Assembly (NCBI GenBank): GCA_018968995.1
Contig: JAGWZD010000154.1
Span: 1-5,506 of the forward strand
Direction: 5' to 3'
Length of the DNA stretch: 5,506 nt
From: Bdellovibrionales bacterium
GTDB lineage: Bacteria; Bdellovibrionota; UBA1018
Position numbers and translations under genes: made by a program. Of the stretch, positions 1-5,506 are shown in pieces. The first letter of the stretch is position 1, and every line of letters starts with the position of its first letter. The notes under the pieces are model-generated. The model saw only the letters and a program-made list of their open reading frames with translations, was not told the DNA's origin and ran no database searches.

Positions 1-200
1 TTTTGCGAGATTAGGCCAGCTAAGTCCAACCTTTAACTGACCTTGAGACAAACACTCTACCGCGAGCCAGGCAGACCCCAGCTCGTGGTCTGGCTCCTGC
101 GGATGTTGAAGCACCAATAATCGAGTGGTTGTCTCGAATTTTTTGATCAACGAACAGACGCATAGGGCGGGGGGCTTCTGACATTTTTGGCATGATTCGT
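1..200. other. Region without a confident gene downstream of the radC-like gene
   Basis: No convincing gene is visible. On the minus strand an ATG at 193 opens a frame closed by TAG at 20-22, giving 57 residues beginning MPKMSEAPRPMRLFVDQ and ending RSVKGWT. It has no Shine-Dalgarno sequence, no recognisable domain and a composition rich in Arg, Ser and Ala. It starts only 7 bases after the radC-like stop, so a small co-transcribed gene cannot be excluded, but chance is more likely. No T-run terminator follows the radC-like gene on the minus strand. Confidence 0.4.
64..96. repeat. Imperfect hairpin (inverted repeat)
   Basis: GAGCCAG at 64-70 is the reverse complement of CTGGCTC at 90-96. Inside it CAGACC (72-77) can instead pair with GGTCTG (87-92), so two alternative stems compete. 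Neither strand has a U-tract after the stem, so it is not a standard intrinsic terminator. It lies about 100 bases past the radC-like stop codon and could be a transcript-end structure, or chance. Confidence 0.3.
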
Positions 201-875
201 TCACTTTTGGGCGTCCTCGACTTTTGCTCCGAAACTCTCTGGAGCGATCCAATACTCAGAGTGAGGGCCTACAATCCAATGTCCCTTGAGTTCAATGCCA
301 AACTGTCGGGCAACCGAATGAATTTTTTCGGTAAGTCGATAGTCCGTCCAGGAGGGGGTCGTTAATCCTGAGGGATGATTATGAATAAGGACAAGGGCCC
401 GGGGGCGCAGAGCGAGTAGCCTCGCGAAAAACTCAGTGCTATCGAAATTGACGTGGGTTCTGACTCCACGTTCGACCCATTGAAGGTCGCTCCAATGCCC
501 TTGCCGGTATTGGGCCCAAAATCCAATCCACTCGCGGCTCTCCTGTCGACTCTCAGCTGAGAGTAATTGGAGTAGGCCTTGGGGCTCGGTCTCCGCAGCT
601 TCATGCCATGAGCGAGACTCCTGAAACGCTTTTTCACGAAACAGAGCATAGTCTCGAGCGATGGCCAAAGCCGAGGCGAGATATCGGCGTTGCGAGGGCA
701 TCAGGGAGGTCAGCTGTTGTTCAAAAATCTCGGGATTGATCTCATAATGAGTGTACAACGCGTGAACTTGAGACCGAGCACTCAGACCTTTAGCAAGGGT
801 ATCGAAAAGCGAGCGAGTCGCTCTTTTTCCAATCAGGTTTTTCCAAGGAATGAGGGAGGGATCCAAGCGATTCAT
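201..875 (-). CDS. radC: Divergent RadC-family protein with JAB/JAMM domain
   Basis: The protein belongs to the RadC (UPF0758) family: a helical N-terminal region followed by a JAB/MPN metalloprotease-like domain. The old DNA-repair role of RadC is not well supported, so its biochemical job is unknown. Numbering here uses the longer frame that starts with TTG at 893 (230 aa). The metal-binding signature is intact: H171 and H173 in HNHPSG, S181 and D184, matching HxH-x7-S-x2-D. Residues 15-85 match the usual helical region only weakly. Other conserved positions differ: the Glu normally five residues before the Gly of the G-T-L/I-N turn aligns with Q138, PREV becomes STEF, and DHIIVG becomes GHWIVG. 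I chose the ATG at 875, giving 224 aa, the same length as E. coli RadC; neither start has a visible Shine-Dalgarno sequence. It follows the 159-aa gene by 42 bases and is probably co-transcribed with it. Confidence 0.88.
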   Translation of the reverse strand: MNRLDPSLIPWKNLIGKRATRSLFDTLAKGLSARSQVHALYTHYEINPEIFEQQLTSLMPSQRRYLASALAIARDYALFREKAFQESRSWHEAAETEPQGLLQLLSAESRQESREWIGFWAQYRQGHWSDLQWVERGVRTHVNFDSTEFFARLLALRPRALVLIHNHPSGLTTPSWTDYRLTEKIHSVARQFGIELKGHWIVGPHSEYWIAPESFGAKVEDAQK

Positions 876-917
876 CGCCCAACAGGAGATCAAGTTTTGG
901 GCCGAGTTTCACCGGCT

Positions 918-1397
918 TTACTCTTTCTGGATGACCAGATCGTGAGAGGCTGTTTTTCCACTTTTAAACTTAAACTGAACCCGGATGGAGTTTTTTTCAG
1001 CGTTTAAAGGGATGTAATCTGTCGAAAATTTTCCGGCGCCGATATCCGTAAAAACTGTGGCATGAAACTGATTCGCGGCATTCACCACTGTGGCCGAAAC
1101 TACCTGAGCCTTCTCACCCGAGGCTTCCAAGCCGCAAATGGGACCGGTGATCCGAATCTTAGACGCCTTTACGGCCTGTTCCTCACCGCCCTTGCAGCCA
1201 AACTGCACATGACCAAAAAGAGGAGCAATCGCAGCAGGTTGGCGCTGGGCCTCAGAGACGGGGTTCGAGGCCATTGGAGCCAGAATTCCCGACTCCACGG
1301 CAGGCCTCTCGTGGATCAGCCGGTAGGCTGAGAACCCGAAACCAGAGGCGACTGCTGCGAAAATGACCAATTCAACGGGGTTGAACCGATTTGCCAT
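918..1397 (-). CDS. Membrane-anchored exported hypothetical protein, beta-rich
   Basis: I do not recognise this 159-aa protein. A single hydrophobic segment at about residues 8-28, after a short N-terminus with one Arg (MANRFNPVE), suggests an uncleaved signal anchor with the remainder outside the cytoplasm. A Pro/Ala/Ser/Gln-rich linker covers about 30-60. From about 62 to the end the sequence alternates polar and hydrophobic residues with many Val, Ile, Phe and Thr, as in a small beta-sandwich. C68 and C88 are the only two cysteines and could form a disulfide. There is no lipobox and no catalytic motif. The ATG at 1397 has AAGG six bases upstream. The gene starts 62 bp from the divergent kinase gene and lies upstream of the radC-like gene in the same direction. 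A role as an envelope ligand or accessory protein of the adjacent sensor is possible but only a guess from position. Confidence 0.75.
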   Translation of the reverse strand: MANRFNPVELVIFAAVASGFGFSAYRLIHERPAVESGILAPMASNPVSEAQRQPAAIAPLFGHVQFGCKGGEEQAVKASKIRITGPICGLEASGEKAQVVSATVVNAANQFHATVFTDIGAGKFSTDYIPLNAEKNSIRVQFKFKSGKTASHDLVIQKE

Positions 1398-1459
1398 ACA
1401 AAACCTTATCGACCGGTAAGGTGCTCTCCTTGAGGGCGAATGTCTGGTAAGAGGGGGTC
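1398..1459. promoter_or_regulatory. Divergent promoter region with inverted repeat
   Basis: This 62-bp gap lies between two divergently transcribed units, so promoters for both should lie in or near it. ACCTTA (1403-1408) and TAAGGT (1417-1422) form a 6-bp inverted repeat with an 8-base spacer that contains most of a small ACCGGT palindrome (1412-1417). It could be an operator. Core promoter matches are weak: TTGAAC at 1381-1386 with CCTTAT at 1404-1409, spacing 17, is the best rightward candidate, and GATAAG the best leftward -10. No GG/GC sigma-54 pair at the required spacing was seen. GAGG at 1451-1454 is the ribosome binding site of the kinase, five bases before its ATG. Confidence 0.4.
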
Positions 1460-3481
1460 ATGAATATTCTTGCCCAGACGGCCTTGCTGGTAGCTTTGAC
1501 CAGCCTCGGCATGGCCCTGTCCACGCCGACTCGGCAGCTTCAAAATAAGCTCAGTCTCAGCTTTTCGGTGCTGTGCGGGATGGTCTTCGTTTGGTCCCTG
1601 TCCTTTTTTCTTGAAAAGGTCTTTGGAGGGGGCCGATTTTACTCTGCTCATCTCCTGTCAGGAATTTGGCTTGGGCCCGCAGGGCTTTTTTTTCTAAGGA
1701 TCTGGATTGGGCGATTCCCGCAGCTTTGGGCTGAGTTTGCTTCTCGAGCTCTTTGGGGGTTGAGCCTCGCCAGTGCCACCATTTTAGGAGTGGCCTGGAC
1801 CTTTGGCATCACTCAAGGTGAAGCCTCTTTACCGCTATTAAAAGAGTTGATGTATTTTTCACCCGCCCCCTTGGTGCTTCAACTTGTTTTGATTCTGGCC
1901 ACGCGTCGACCTCTACCCCTTCGTGAGGGGGTGGTTTTTGGTGGCGCCTTATTTGTGCTCGCGTTTTCCACCATGGATCACGTGTCTTGGATGGGGCATG
2001 TTCTACCTTCCCTGGGAAATCTTTTGCTTTGTGTCTATTTGATTTTGGTGGGTCAGGCTGTGGCTCAACAGAAATTTCTGGATCTGCCGCAACTGATCAC
2101 TCGGTTTGTTGTTTTATTGGTACTTGCACTGGTTCTCACCGGAATTTATTTGCTTTTGGTGTCGTGGATTGAAAAAAATCCGGCGCTTTTTTTTCTCAAC
2201 TCCTTTGCTGTCTCTTTCTTTGTAGTGATGTCTTTGAACCCTTTGCAGCGATGGGTTTCCGCGCTGACGGATCGACTATTGGCGTCTCGAGACGCTGATT
2301 GGCTCAAAAGTCTAGAGCAGTCGAAGCTAGACCTTCGCTCAGCAAGGACGGTTTTGGCGTGGGAAAATGAGGTTCGGCAAGCCCTAGAAAATGCACTGGC
2401 AGCAAATCAGATCAAGGTTGTGCTCACTCATCGGGACATTACTGAAAACGCTCCGCTTCTATTAGCGGAGTCTCAGCAGAGGAGGCAATCAGGACGGCTA
2501 TCGATTTTGACTCAGTCTCTTTTGAGGGCTGAAATCGATCGAACCGCAAAAGCATCTGAGCGCAAACGATTAGGTAGCGTTCTTGATGAGTTTCTATTGA
2601 GTCCGTTTTCAGCATTTCTACCGCTGATAGATTCTACGATTAAAGGTTGGATTTTTCTAAACATGGAATCTGAGCCTTCACGAGAGACGGAGAAGCCTAG
2701 AGGCAAGCACGGTACTGGAATAAATTCGTGGCGACAGTTGCGCGATGTAGAGCACTATTTAGACGACGCAGCTCGCTCGCTTTCTATGATCTTGCGGGTT
2801 CGAGACGAAGCTGAACGTGAGCGTCTAGCCACCCTGGGTGAGATGGCGGCGGGTTTAGCCCATGAAATTCGAAATCCATTAGGGGCGATTCAAGGTGCGG
2901 CGCAATTACTCCCTGTCAATTCTGAAGTAGGCCCCTGGACGCAGGTGATTCGAGATGAAGTTCATAGGCTGAATCATGTCGTGAGCCAATTTCTTACTTA
3001 CTCCAAAAAAATAGCTCCTGTGACGGCTCCAGTGGAACTCCATTCTTGGTTGATTCGTGCGGTGGAGCGACTGAATTCAGCGCATCAGCTTTCTAATATT
3101 CAAGCGAAAGTTCGGCTAGAAAAGGGTCCCGAAGACCTGATTATTGAGATCGACGCTGAGGCCATTTTTCAAGTACTCGAGAATTTGGTTCGGAACAGTG
3201 TTCAGGCAGGTGCCTCCGAGATTTCGATTCAGGCAGAGTTTGCTCATCCAGCAAAAGTCGCTGTTTTACTAATTCGCGATAATGGTCGTGGAATTTCTCC
3301 AGATGATTTTGAGAAGCTATTTGTTCCATTTTTTACCACAAAGCCTTCAACTGGAACTGGACTTGGACTATCCATCAGTCAGAGAATCATTCAGAGTCAC
3401 CATGGCGTCATTGAGCCAGTCTCGTCAGAGTCCGTGGGTGCATGTTTTAGAATTCAACTGCCAGGAAGGAGGTCCTCGTGA
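1460..3481 (+). CDS. Polytopic membrane sensor histidine kinase
   Basis: This 673-aa inner-membrane kinase autophosphorylates on a histidine and should pass the phosphate to the regulator encoded next. About nine hydrophobic segments are visible (near 4-20, 31-50, 63-82, 96-115, 132-147, 157-171, 179-200, 211-236, 243-259), with no large periplasmic domain, so the signal is probably sensed in or near the membrane. Residues about 275-445 look like a degenerate GAF domain: GWIFLN at 396-401, then a polar insert, then a helix running into the dimerisation domain. The HisKA H-box has H468 in the AHEIRNP context. The ATPase domain has N-box N575/N579, D607-N-G-R-G611, FVPFFTTK at 621-628, and glycine-rich GTGLGLS at 632-638; all key residues are present. 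The layout resembles PrsK-type kinases but the family assignment is inferred. The ATG is preceded by GAGG at good spacing. The last bases overlap the regulator gene. Confidence 0.93.
   Translation: MNILAQTALLVALTSLGMALSTPTRQLQNKLSLSFSVLCGMVFVWSLSFFLEKVFGGGRFYSAHLLSGIWLGPAGLFFLRIWIGRFPQLWAEFASRALWGLSLASATILGVAWTFGITQGEASLPLLKELMYFSPAPLVLQLVLILATRRPLPLREGVVFGGALFVLAFSTMDHVSWMGHVLPSLGNLLLCVYLILVGQAVAQQKFLDLPQLITRFVVLLVLALVLTGIYLLLVSWIEKNPALFFLNSFAVSFFVVMSLNPLQRWVSALTDRLLASRDADWLKSLEQSKLDLRSARTVLAWENEVRQALENALAANQIKVVLTHRDITENAPLLLAESQQRRQSGRLSILTQSLLRAEIDRTAKASERKRLGSVLDEFLLSPFSAFLPLIDSTIKGWIFLNMESEPSRETEKPRGKHGTGINSWRQLRDVEHYLDDAARSLSMILRVRDEAERERLATLGEMAAGLAHEIRNPLGAIQGAAQLLPVNSEVGPWTQVIRDEVHRLNHVVSQFLTYSKKIAPVTAPVELHSWLIRAVERLNSAHQLSNIQAKVRLEKGPEDLIIEIDAEAIFQVLENLVRNSVQAGASEISIQAEFAHPAKVAVLLIRDNGRGISPDDFEKLFVPFFTTKPSTGTGLGLSISQRIIQSHHGVIEPVSSESVGACFRIQLPGRRSS
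1673..1693 (+). other. Terminator-like GC hairpin followed by T8 inside the kinase gene
   Basis: GCCC (1675-1678), loop GCA, GGGC (1682-1685) is followed directly by eight T (1686-1693). Two G-U pairs could lengthen the four-bp stem slightly, at the cost of part of the U-tract. The codons read Leu-Gly-Pro-Ala-Gly-Leu-Phe-Phe in the third membrane segment, so the structure may simply follow from the amino-acid sequence. It lies about 215 bases into the gene and could cause partial early termination or be a slippage site. Confidence 0.3.
2171..2195. repeat. A7/T8 inverted repeat inside the kinase gene
   Basis: A seven-A run at 2172-2178 and an eight-T run at 2187-2194 flank TCCGGCGC, and G2171 can pair with C2195. 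Further out, TTG upstream and CAA downstream are also complementary if one base is bulged. It encodes the junction between the eighth and ninth membrane segments (around residues 238-246). The Lys-Asn and Leu-Phe-Phe codons explain much of the composition, but both runs are long enough to be slippage-prone. Confidence 0.35.
3466..3473 (+). promoter_or_regulatory. Perfect Shine-Dalgarno site for the response regulator
   Basis: AAGGAGGT matches the anti-Shine-Dalgarno sequence of 16S rRNA completely and ends four bases (GGAGG core five bases) before a GTG start at 3478. It lies within the last codons of the kinase gene. It fixes the GTG as the start and implies strong, translationally coupled synthesis of the regulator, whose start overlaps the kinase stop as GTGA. 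Confidence 0.85.
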
Positions 3482-4896
3482 GTTCCAGTGGCGGAAGACT
3501 GCTTGTTGTCGATGATGAGAGAAACTTAACGCTCGTTCTTGAGGCGATGCTTTCTCGAGCAGGTTTTGAGGTGTTGGTATTCAATGATCCCGAAAAGGCT
3601 TTGGAGACCTTAGAGACCGAGCCACTAGATGCAGTTTTAACAGACCTTGCAATGCCTGGGGTTGATGGGCTTAAGATTATTGATTTTTGCCGAGAGTATC
3701 GCCCCGAATTGCCAGTGATTTTGATGACCGCATTCGGAACGATGGATTCAGCCGTTTCAGCGCTCCGACACGGAGCCGCTGACTTTATCAGTAAGCCGTT
3801 CGACCAAGAGGAGCTACTTGCAGCGATTCGCAAGGCGGTCGCTTCTTCTCGTGAGCAAGCGCGTGAGCCACGAATTGTGGAACAAAAAGCGGGCCTATCC
3901 AAGATTTCAGAGGGCGAATCTTTGGGTGCCTTAGTTGGAAATAGTGAGTCTATGCAGGAAGTGCTGAGGCTCTTAACAAAGGTGTCCACGGGCGATTCCA
4001 CCATTCTTCTTACTGGAGAGAGCGGCACAGGAAAGGAACTGGTTGCTCGGCGAATTCATCTTCAGTCAGAGCGAAGCCAGGGGCCATTTATTCGTCTCAA
4101 TTGTGCAGCGATTCCGAAAAATTTGATTGAAAGCGAGCTTTTTGGTCATGAGCAGGGCGCCTTTACAGGGGCTGTGACCTCAAAGCCAGGTCGGTTTGAA
4201 CTTGCAGACCACGGCACTCTGTTCTTAGACGAGGTCGCCGAGATTCCCATGGATGTTCAAGCGAAACTTCTTCGGGTTTTGCAGGAAAAGACCTTTGAGC
4301 GATTAGGTGGCGTGAAATTGATTCGGTCGAATTTTAGAATTATCGCAGCCACGCATCGGAATTTAGAGGCTCAGGTGGCCTCGGGACAGTTTCGAGACGA
4401 TCTTTTTTATCGTTTAAGTGTAGTGCCCATTCACCTACCCACGCTTCGTGAACGTGTCAGCGACATTGAGCCCTTGGTGCGGTACTTTTTAAGACAAGCC
4501 TGTATTCGCGTGAACCGCATTGTGACTTCGATCTCTGAGCCTGCATTAGAGGTGCTCAAAGGCTATTCTTGGCCTGGAAATATTCGCCAATTAGAGAACG
4601 TCATCGAGCGCATGGTCGTCATGTGTGACGGTATGACGTTGGATCTTCAGGATCTTCCTGAGGACATTTTCAAAATAAGGGATACGGCAATACAAGAGTC
4701 TCACCGTATGAGTTTTAAGGAAAAAGTGCGCCTTCAAACTCAAGAGGTAGAGCGACGATTGATTGAAGAAGAGTTGCAGAGAAATTCGGGTAACGTTACC
4801 AGAACCGCTGAGGCCCTGGGGTTGTCTCGTAAGGGTCTTCAGTTAAAAATGAAGGAACTAGGGCTTCGTAAGTCAGGGGACTCCGAAGAGTCCTAA
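3478..4896 (+). CDS. NtrC-family sigma-54-dependent response regulator
   Basis: This 472-aa cytoplasmic protein is the expected phosphorylation partner of the upstream kinase; when active it should hydrolyse ATP to open sigma-54 promoters. The receiver domain (about 6-120) has D12/D13, phosphoacceptor D56 in LTDLAMP, T84 and K106, all intact. A linker to about 148 leads to the AAA+ domain: Walker A GESGTGKE at 180-187, the sigma-54 contact loop GAFTGA at 227-232, Walker B LFLDE ending at E252, candidate arginine fingers R306 and R312, and sensor II in WPGNIRQLENV near 365-375. The C-terminus (about 425-465) is a Fis-type helix-turn-helix, with NSGNVTRTAEALGLS leading into the recognition helix. 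Length and domain order are normal for the family. The GTG start is supported by a perfect ribosome site and a 4-bp overlap with the kinase. Its target promoters are not in this window as far as I can see. Confidence 0.96.
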   Translation: MSSSGGRLLVVDDERNLTLVLEAMLSRAGFEVLVFNDPEKALETLETEPLDAVLTDLAMPGVDGLKIIDFCREYRPELPVILMTAFGTMDSAVSALRHGAADFISKPFDQEELLAAIRKAVASSREQAREPRIVEQKAGLSKISEGESLGALVGNSESMQEVLRLLTKVSTGDSTILLTGESGTGKELVARRIHLQSERSQGPFIRLNCAAIPKNLIESELFGHEQGAFTGAVTSKPGRFELADHGTLFLDEVAEIPMDVQAKLLRVLQEKTFERLGGVKLIRSNFRIIAATHRNLEAQVASGQFRDDLFYRLSVVPIHLPTLRERVSDIEPLVRYFLRQACIRVNRIVTSISEPALEVLKGYSWPGNIRQLENVIERMVVMCDGMTLDLQDLPEDIFKIRDTAIQESHRMSFKEKVRLQTQEVERRLIEEELQRNSGNVTRTAEALGLSRKGLQLKMKELGLRKSGDSEES

Positions 4897-4917
4897 TCGC
4901 GACCGTTATTCGGACTC
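4878..4917. terminator. Hairpin cluster between convergent genes, possible bidirectional terminator
   Basis: GGACTC (4878-4883), loop CGAA, GAGTCC (4888-4893) form a perfect six-bp stem over the last codons of the regulator gene, directly before its TAA. A second GGACTC at 4912-4917, in the end of the glycosyltransferase gene, can pair with the same GAGTCC, and TCCGAA (4882-4887) can pair with TTCGGA (4909-4914). The position between convergent genes only nine bases apart fits transcript ends. There is no clear U-tract on either side, so intrinsic termination is uncertain. Confidence 0.35.
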
Positions 4918-5506
4918 GAGTTTTCGATAGATATCCATAAACTGAGATGCCGCCTTCTCCCAGGTGAAGAGCTGAGCGCGTAGTGAGGCTTGGGCAGCCA
5001 TTCTTCTGCTGAGCTCATGATTCTCAAGAATTTGAAGCAAGTGTGCCCGTAGGGCTTCAGATCCGTGAACCGGATCGAAATAAAGCGCCGATTCGATGGC
5101 GATTTCGCGAAAAGCGTCGATATTAGATAATATTAAAGGTCGCGACATTGCCGCCCCTTCGAGCGCAGGAAGACCAAAGCCTTCAGCAAATGAAGGAAGC
5201 ACAACAGCTTCGCAGTGGCGGTACAATGGAATGAGTTGCTCTGAGGACAGGTTTTCAAGGAAATGAAAGCCGATCTTGGATCGCGATGCAAACGACCGAA
5301 ATTTGTTCAAGATATCTGGAGATCCGTGCCCTGGATTTCCAGCAAAAATCCAATCAAATCCAGAGAGATCTCGGATAGATTCAAGAATAAACGGAAGGTT
5401 TTTGCGGGCCTCAAAGTTGGCGACAGTGAGAAAGTAAGGACGTTCATAGGGCCTTTTATGAACTTCAGAGGAATTCTGAGACTCTAAAGGAATCGTGGGA
5501 CCCCAG
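4906..5506 (-). CDS. Glycosyltransferase family 4 (GT-B fold), 5' end beyond window
   Basis: The frame stays open from the TAA at 4906-4908 to the window edge, giving 199 visible C-terminal residues, so the gene starts outside. A TTG at 5308-5310 inside it is an ordinary Leu codon, not a start. Such enzymes transfer a sugar from a nucleotide-sugar donor to a lipid-linked or growing glycan, usually at the cytoplasmic face of the inner membrane, for lipopolysaccharide or exopolysaccharide. Counting visible residues, the family signatures are YFLTVANFEARKN (24-36) opening the C-terminal Rossmann domain, WIFAGNPG (52-59), then AVVLPSFAEGFGLPALEG with the EX7E motif (E108 and E116), and YFDP after SNIDAFREI. 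A closing FTWEKAASQFMDIY segment is typical of the family end. The N-terminal acceptor-binding half is missing, so the sugar and acceptor cannot be judged. It is convergent with the regulator gene and not part of that operon. Confidence 0.93.
   Translation of the reverse strand, partial: WGPTIPLESQNSSEVHKRPYERPYFLTVANFEARKNLPFILESIRDLSGFDWIFAGNPGHGSPDILNKFRSFASRSKIGFHFLENLSSEQLIPLYRHCEAVVLPSFAEGFGLPALEGAAMSRPLILSNIDAFREIAIESALYFDPVHGSEALRAHLLQILENHELSRRMAAQASLRAQLFTWEKAASQFMDIYRKLESE

Noticed and set aside
20..193. 57-codon minus-strand frame following the radC-like gene
   Set aside because: No ribosome site, no recognisable domain and an unlikely composition; described under the 1-200 region only.
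362..649. 95-residue minus-strand frame inside the radC-like gene
   Set aside because: Overlaps in another frame the region encoding the JAB motifs; no independent evidence of coding.
901..916. Small GCCG/CGGC inverted repeat between the 159-aa gene and the radC-like gene
   Set aside because: Only a four-bp stem and no U-tract on the strand being transcribed, so not a supportable terminator.
690..1331. Plus-strand frames at 690-1007 and 1062-1331
   Set aside because: They lie opposite the radC-like and 159-aa genes, lack domain signals and are rich in Arg, Ser and Gly, as shadow frames are.
1406..1413. GTCGATAA on the minus strand, close to the sigma-28 -10 consensus GCCGATAA
   Set aside because: The upstream element is poor (TCAA at 16 bases) and transcription would begin almost at the start codon, losing the ribosome site.
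3447..4028. 193-residue minus-strand frame opposite the regulator gene
   Set aside because: It is antisense to an intact receiver and AAA+ domain; the Ser-rich composition is that of a shadow frame.
5263..5487. 74-residue plus-strand frame near the right edge
   Set aside because: Antisense to the glycosyltransferase, whose motifs are clear across the same bases.

Overview
The window reads as ordinary chromosomal DNA from a Gram-negative bacterium with sigma-54 signalling. The style is a NtrC-type regulator paired with a polytopic membrane kinase, next to a cell-surface glycosyltransferase, with roughly balanced base composition by eye. This fits a deltaproteobacterial or Bdellovibrio-like lineage. 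That placement is an inference from gene style: there is no rRNA or marker gene here. No mobile element, CRISPR array, tRNA or rRNA is visible.

Layout. Positions 1-200 hold no confident gene, only an imperfect hairpin and a doubtful 57-codon minus-strand frame. On the minus strand, a membrane-anchored, probably exported protein of 159 aa (918-1397) is followed closely by a divergent RadC/JAB-domain protein (201-875); the two look co-transcribed. A 62-bp divergent intergenic region (1398-1459) carries a short inverted repeat. It separates them from a plus-strand two-gene operon: a sensor histidine kinase with about nine membrane segments (1460-3481) and a sigma-54-dependent NtrC-family response regulator (3478-4896). 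These two overlap by 4 bp behind a perfect Shine-Dalgarno sequence. Convergent to them, nine bases away, lies the C-terminal part of a family-4 glycosyltransferase (4906-5506, minus strand) whose start is beyond the window edge.

How the genes may work together. The kinase and regulator are almost certainly a cognate phosphorelay: H468 of the kinase to D56 of the regulator, with the regulator then activating sigma-54 promoters. The architecture (many membrane helices, a GAF-like region, HisKA, HATPase, then a sigma-54 regulator) resembles the PrsK/PrsR type of system linked to exopolysaccharide and surface-protein export. The neighbouring glycosyltransferase makes a cell-surface polysaccharide target plausible, but no sigma-54 promoter was found in the window, so the regulon is unknown.

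The points most worth a second look are the altered active-site residues of the RadC protein, the T8 runs and terminator-like structure inside the kinase gene, and the uncharacterised exported protein. I did not find clear evidence of a new multi-gene system.
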